A stretch of DNA of 6,176 bases, taken from NCBI GenBank assembly GCA_020217265.1, contig JAIWOS010000056.1, positions 1 through 6,176 of the forward strand. Reading direction: 5' to 3'. Below are positions 1 to 6,176 of this stretch, piece by piece; the first letter of the stretch is position 1; the number at the start of each line of letters is the position of its first letter. The notes under the pieces are model-generated. The model did no database searches. It had not been told where the DNA came from and saw nothing but the letters and a program-made list of their open reading frames with translations. Source of the stretch: Thiobacillus sp. (lineage in GTDB: Bacteria; Pseudomonadota; Gammaproteobacteria; Burkholderiales; Thiobacillaceae). The translations under genes were made by a program, and so were the position numbers.

Positions 1-2861
<2,861 letters not shown>

Positions 2862-2865
<4 letters not shown>

Positions 2866-2890
2866 CACCGCGTGGAGGCTCCCCTAGAAT
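2862..2890 (+). promoter_or_regulatory. str operon sigma70 promoter overlapping the rpoC stop codon
   Basis: The -35 box TTGACA is at 2862-2867 (6/6 match to consensus) and the -10 box TAGAAT at 2885-2890 (5/6), separated by exactly 17 bp. The TGA stop of rpoC (2863-2865) lies inside the -35 box. Transcription should begin near 2896-2898. The stretch just after the -10 box (CACGCGTC) is GC-rich, a discriminator style typical of stringently controlled ribosomal promoters; that regulatory reading is inference. An A-rich patch at 2844-2849 just upstream could be a weak UP element. The promoter would let rpsL-rpsG-fusA-tuf be transcribed independently of rpoBC. Confidence 0.88.
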
Positions 2891-2903
2891 CACGCGTCTT
2901 TTT

Positions 2904-2922
2904 CCGGCCCCAGCGAGGCCGG
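2904..2922 (+). promoter_or_regulatory. Small GC hairpin at the 5' end of the rpsL leader
   Basis: CCGGCC (2904-2909) can pair with GGCCGG (2917-2922), six G-C/C-G pairs closing a 7-nt loop. It lies within about 10 nt of the predicted RNA 5' end, right after a run of five T at 2899-2903. It could stabilise the 5' end of the mRNA or take part in leader folding. Bases 2919-2923 (CCGGG) can instead pair with 2941-2945 (CCCGG) at the base of the next hairpin. No function is shown by the sequence itself. Confidence 0.5.
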
Positions 2923-2942
2923 GAGCTGCAGAACCCGTAGCC

Positions 2943-2988
2943 CGGGACGGCGCCGCCAGAAAGGTGGGGGCGTCGTCCCGCTTGTTTT
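2943..2988 (+). terminator. Intrinsic terminator-like hairpin inside the rpsL leader
   Basis: CGGGACG (2943-2949) pairs with CGTCCCG (2974-2980). The stem continues inward with a G-U pair, four G-C/C-G pairs (2951-2954 with 2969-2972), a G-G mismatch and three more pairs, closing a 6-nt loop at 2959-2964. It is followed at once by CTTGTTTT (2981-2988), a T-rich tract interrupted by one G. This is the form of a Rho-independent terminator. It lies downstream of the str promoter and 36 nt before the rpsL start, so it could end rpoBC transcripts, attenuate the str operon, or both. A purely structural role in the leader is also possible. Confidence 0.65.
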
Positions 2989-3024
2989 ACAAACGATTAC
3001 GCTCACTTATCGGAATTTTCTGAC

Positions 3025-3402
3025 ATGCCAACCATTAACCAGCTGATCCGCAAGCCGCGCCAGGCGCCGGTGGAAAAGAGCAAGGTTCCGGCCCTGAAGG
3101 CCTGCCCGCAACGTCGCGGCGTATGTACCCGTGTGTACACCACCACGCCCAAGAAGCCGAACTCGGCCCTGCGTAAGGTCTGCAAGGTCAAGCTCACCAG
3201 CGGATTCGAGGTGATCAGCTACATCGGTGGCGAGGGGCACAACCTGCAGGAGCACTCGGTGGTGCTGGTGCGCGGCGGTCGTGTGAAGGATTTGCCGGGT
3301 GTGCGTTATCACACCGTGCGCGGCAGCCTCGATACGGCTGGCGTGAAGGATCGCAAGCAGTCGCGCTCGAAGTATGGCGCGAAGCGTCCCAAGAAGGCCT
3401 GA
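3025..3402 (+). CDS. rpsL: 30S ribosomal protein S12
   Basis: S12 sits at the decoding centre of the 30S subunit and governs accuracy of tRNA selection. The 125-residue product has the family's usual length (about 123-125). It begins [12 protein letters not shown], carries [20 protein letters not shown] at 28-47, [14 protein letters not shown] at 65-78 and [17 protein letters not shown] near 84-100, and ends in a basic tail. K43 and K88, where substitutions classically give streptomycin resistance, are both lysine. D89, the aspartate methylthiolated by RimO in E. coli, is present. The ATG at 3025 is fixed by the conserved N-terminus, though the ribosome binding site is weak (CGGA at 3011-3014, ten bases away). 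It is the first gene after the promoter and terminator-like leader, and 54 nt precede rpsG. Confidence 0.99.
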   Translation: MPTINQLIRKPRQAPVEKSKVPALKACPQRRGVCTRVYTTTPKKPNSALRKVCKVKLTSGFEVISYIGGEGHNLQEHSVVLVRGGRVKDLPGVRYHTVRGSLDTAGVKDRKQSRSKYGAKRPKKA

Positions 3403-3927
<525 letters not shown>

Positions 3928-3953
3928 ACCCAACTACAAGCAGGTAATACAAA

Positions 3954-6044
3954 GTGGCACGCACGACTCCTATCGAACGCTACCGCAACATCGGCATTTC
4001 GGCGCATATCGACGCCGGCAAGACCACCACGACCGAGCGCATCCTGTTCTATACGGGTGTGTCGCACAAGATCGGCGAGGTGCATGATGGCGCGGCCACC
4101 ATGGACTGGATGGAGCAGGAGCGCGAGCGTGGCATCACCATCACTTCTGCGGCCACGACCTGCTTCTGGAAAGGGATGGATGGTAAGTTCCCGGAGCATC
4201 GGATCAACATCATCGATACGCCGGGGCACGTTGACTTCACCATCGAGGTGGAGCGCTCGATGCGCGTGCTGGACGGGGCGTGCATGGTTTATTGTGCGGT
4301 CGGCGGCGTGCAGCCTCAGTCGGAAACGGTGTGGCGTCAGGCCAACAAATATGGCGTGCCGCGGATTGCCTTCGTCAACAAGATGGACCGCTCGGGGGCC
4401 GACTTCTTCAAGGTGTACGAGCAGATGAAGTCCCGTCTGAAAGCCAATCCGGTGCCGATCCAGGTGCCAATCGGCGCTGAAGACAGCTTCGAGGGCGTGG
4501 TCGACCTGGTCAAAATGCGTGCGATCTACTGGGACGATGCCAGCCAGGGCATGAAGTTCGAGTTGCGCGACATTCCTGCCAATCTTGTCGACACCTGCAG
4601 GAAGTGGCGTGAGGCCATGGTCGAGGCGGCTGCAGAGTCGTCTGAAGAAATGATGAACAAGTACCTCGAAGAGGGTGACCTCTCCGAGGCTGACATCATC
4701 GCGAGCCTGCGCGCGCGTACCATCGCCAGCGAAATTGTGCCGATGATGTGTGGCAGCGCCTTCAAGAACAAGGGGGTTCAGGCAATGCTCGACAAGGTGA
4801 TCGAGCTGATGCCCGCGCCGACCGATATTCCTCCGGTCAAAGGCGAGCTTGAAAATGGCGAGGAAGGGCAGCGCCTGGCCTCCGATGACGAGAAATTCTC
4901 GGCGCTTGCGTTCAAGATCGCGACCGATCCCTATGTTGGTCAGCTGATTTTCTTCCGTGTCTATTCAGGGGTGGTCAATTCGGGCGACACGATCTACAAC
5001 CCGGTGAAGGGTCGCAAGGAGCGTATCGGTCGCATCCTGCAGATGCACGCCAACCAGCGCGAGGAAATCAAGGAAGTGCGTGCCGGCGACATCGCCGCGG
5101 CGGTGGGTCTGAAGGATGTGACGACCGGCGACACACTGTGCGACGTTGGTGCGCCAATCACCCTGGAACGCATGGAGTTCCCCGAGCCCGTGATCCACGT
5201 GGCAGTCGAGCCCAAGACCAAGGCCGACCAGGAAAAGATGGGCATCGCCCTCGGCCGTCTGGCGCAGGAGGATCCCTCGTTCCGTGTGCGCACCGATGAG
5301 GAATCGGGCCAGACCATCATCTCCGGCATGGGGGAGCTGCACCTCGAGATCCTGGTGGATCGCATGAAGCGCGAATTTGGCGTCGAGGCCAACGTTGGCG
5401 CGCCGCAGGTGGCCTATCGCGAAGCCATTCGCAAGGCGGTCGAACAGGAAGGCAAGCATGCCAAGCAGTCGGGCGGCAAGGGGCAATACGGCCATGTGTG
5501 GATCAAGATGGAGCCGAATGAAGCGGGTAAGGGCTTCGAGTTCGTCGATGCCATCAAGGGCGGCACCGTCCCGCGCGAATTCATCCCGGCCGTGGAAAAG
5601 GGCCTGATCGAGTCGCTGAACAATGGCGTGCTTGCGGGCTTTCCGGTGGTCGATATCAAGATCACGCTGTTCGATGGTTCGTATCACGACGTCGACTCGT
5701 CCGAACTCGCATTCAAGCTCGCCGCCAACCTCGCATTCAGGGAAGGCATGCGCAAGGCCAACCCGGTGTTGCTGGAGCCGATGATGGCGGTCGAAGTCGA
5801 GACGCCGGAAGACTACATGGGCGACGTGATGGGTGATCTCAACCGTCGTCGCGGCATCATCCAGGGTATGGAAGATGTCGCGGGGGTGAAGTTGGTGAAG
5901 GCCGAGGTTCCGCTGGCCGAAATGTTTGGCTATTCGACCGATCTGCGCTCGATGTCGCAGGGGCGTGCAACCTATTCGATGGAATTCAAGCACTACGCTG
6001 AAGCGCCGAAAAACGTCGCCGAAGCCGTGATCGCCAAGAAATAA
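3954..6044 (+). CDS. fusA: Translation elongation factor G
   Basis: EF-G is the GTPase that drives tRNA-mRNA translocation and, with RRF, ribosome recycling. The 696-residue product is close to the usual 690-704. The GTP-binding motifs are AHIDAGKT (17-24), a switch I with RGITITSA (59-66), DTPGH (88-92, with catalytic H92), NKMD (142-145) and GSAFKNKG (267-274). The G' subdomain lies at about 160-255, domain II at about 300-400, III about 405-480, IV about 480-605 and V at the C-terminus. The domain IV tip [13 protein letters not shown] includes H578, which corresponds to the conserved tip histidine that enters the decoding site. Translation starts at GTG 3954, chosen because [15 protein letters not shown] is the conserved N-terminus; AGGT at 3942-3945 is a good ribosome binding site. 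It lies 26 nt after rpsG and 41 nt before tuf. It looks like the housekeeping EF-G, not a mitochondrial-type or FusB-like paralogue. Confidence 0.99.
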   Translation: MARTTPIERYRNIGISAHIDAGKTTTTERILFYTGVSHKIGEVHDGAATMDWMEQERERGITITSAATTCFWKGMDGKFPEHRINIIDTPGHVDFTIEVERSMRVLDGACMVYCAVGGVQPQSETVWRQANKYGVPRIAFVNKMDRSGADFFKVYEQMKSRLKANPVPIQVPIGAEDSFEGVVDLVKMRAIYWDDASQGMKFELRDIPANLVDTCRKWREAMVEAAAESSEEMMNKYLEEGDLSEADIIASLRARTIASEIVPMMCGSAFKNKGVQAMLDKVIELMPAPTDIPPVKGELENGEEGQRLASDDEKFSALAFKIATDPYVGQLIFFRVYSGVVNSGDTIYNPVKGRKERIGRILQMHANQREEIKEVRAGDIAAAVGLKDVTTGDTLCDVGAPITLERMEFPEPVIHVAVEPKTKADQEKMGIALGRLAQEDPSFRVRTDEESGQTIISGMGELHLEILVDRMKREFGVEANVGAPQVAYREAIRKAVEQEGKHAKQSGGKGQYGHVWIKMEPNEAGKGFEFVDAIKGGTVPREFIPAVEKGLIESLNNGVLAGFPVVDIKITLFDGSYHDVDSSELAFKLAANLAFREGMRKANPVLLEPMMAVEVETPEDYMGDVMGDLNRRRGIIQGMEDVAGVKLVKAEVPLAEMFGYSTDLRSMSQGRATYSMEFKHYAEAPKNVAEAVIAKK

Positions 6045-6067
6045 GCGGCCACCAGACAACATTTTGA

Positions 6068-6176
<109 letters not shown>

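Noticed and set aside
3000..3011. boxA-like antitermination element (CGCTCACTTATC)
   Set aside because: Only about half of the boxA consensus matches, and it lies downstream of the hairpin it would need to act on.
2964..3023. Possible 19-residue leader peptide (GTG 2964 to TGA 3021-3023) ending just before rpsL
   Set aside because: The GTG lies in the loop of the terminator-like hairpin with no ribosome binding site at proper spacing, and the peptide has no regulatory codon cluster.
4965..6062. 365-residue open frame on the minus strand opposite fusA
   Set aside because: It is a shadow of fusA in GC-rich DNA. The predicted product is rich in H, R and L with no family resemblance, and the plus-strand frame is an intact EF-G with all motifs.

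Overview
The window is a stretch of core bacterial chromosome, with every gene on the + strand. In order it holds the 3' two thirds of rpoC (RNA polymerase beta' subunit), then the str operon: rpsL (S12), rpsG (S7), fusA (EF-G) and the first 30 codons of tuf (EF-Tu). Protein wording points to a GC-rich betaproteobacterium: S7 begins [20 protein letters not shown] and ends [11 protein letters not shown], and EF-G carries TCFWKGMDG and [12 protein letters not shown]. The direct rpoC-rpsL junction also fits Beta- and many Gammaproteobacteria. I cannot name the genus from this sequence alone.

Layout: rpoC enters from the left edge in frame 1 and stops at 2863-2865. A near-consensus sigma70 promoter (TTGACA, 17 bp, TAGAAT) starts inside the rpoC stop codon. 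It should drive a leader of about 128 nt before rpsL. The leader has a small GC hairpin and then a much stronger GC hairpin followed by CTTGTTTT, which looks like an intrinsic terminator lying between promoter and first gene. After it come rpsL, a 54-nt spacer, rpsG, a 26-nt spacer, fusA (GTG start), a 41-nt spacer and tuf. I see no terminator between rpsL and the right edge, so rpsL-rpsG-fusA-tuf reads as one transcription unit. No gap between genes exceeds 160 bases.

The genes cooperate in gene expression. Beta' is the catalytic subunit of transcription. S12 shapes the decoding centre, S7 nucleates assembly of the 30S head, EF-G drives translocation and EF-Tu delivers aminoacyl-tRNA.

I found no mobile element, CRISPR, RNA gene, broken gene or accessory system. 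The only part that invites a second look is the rpoC-rpsL junction and leader.
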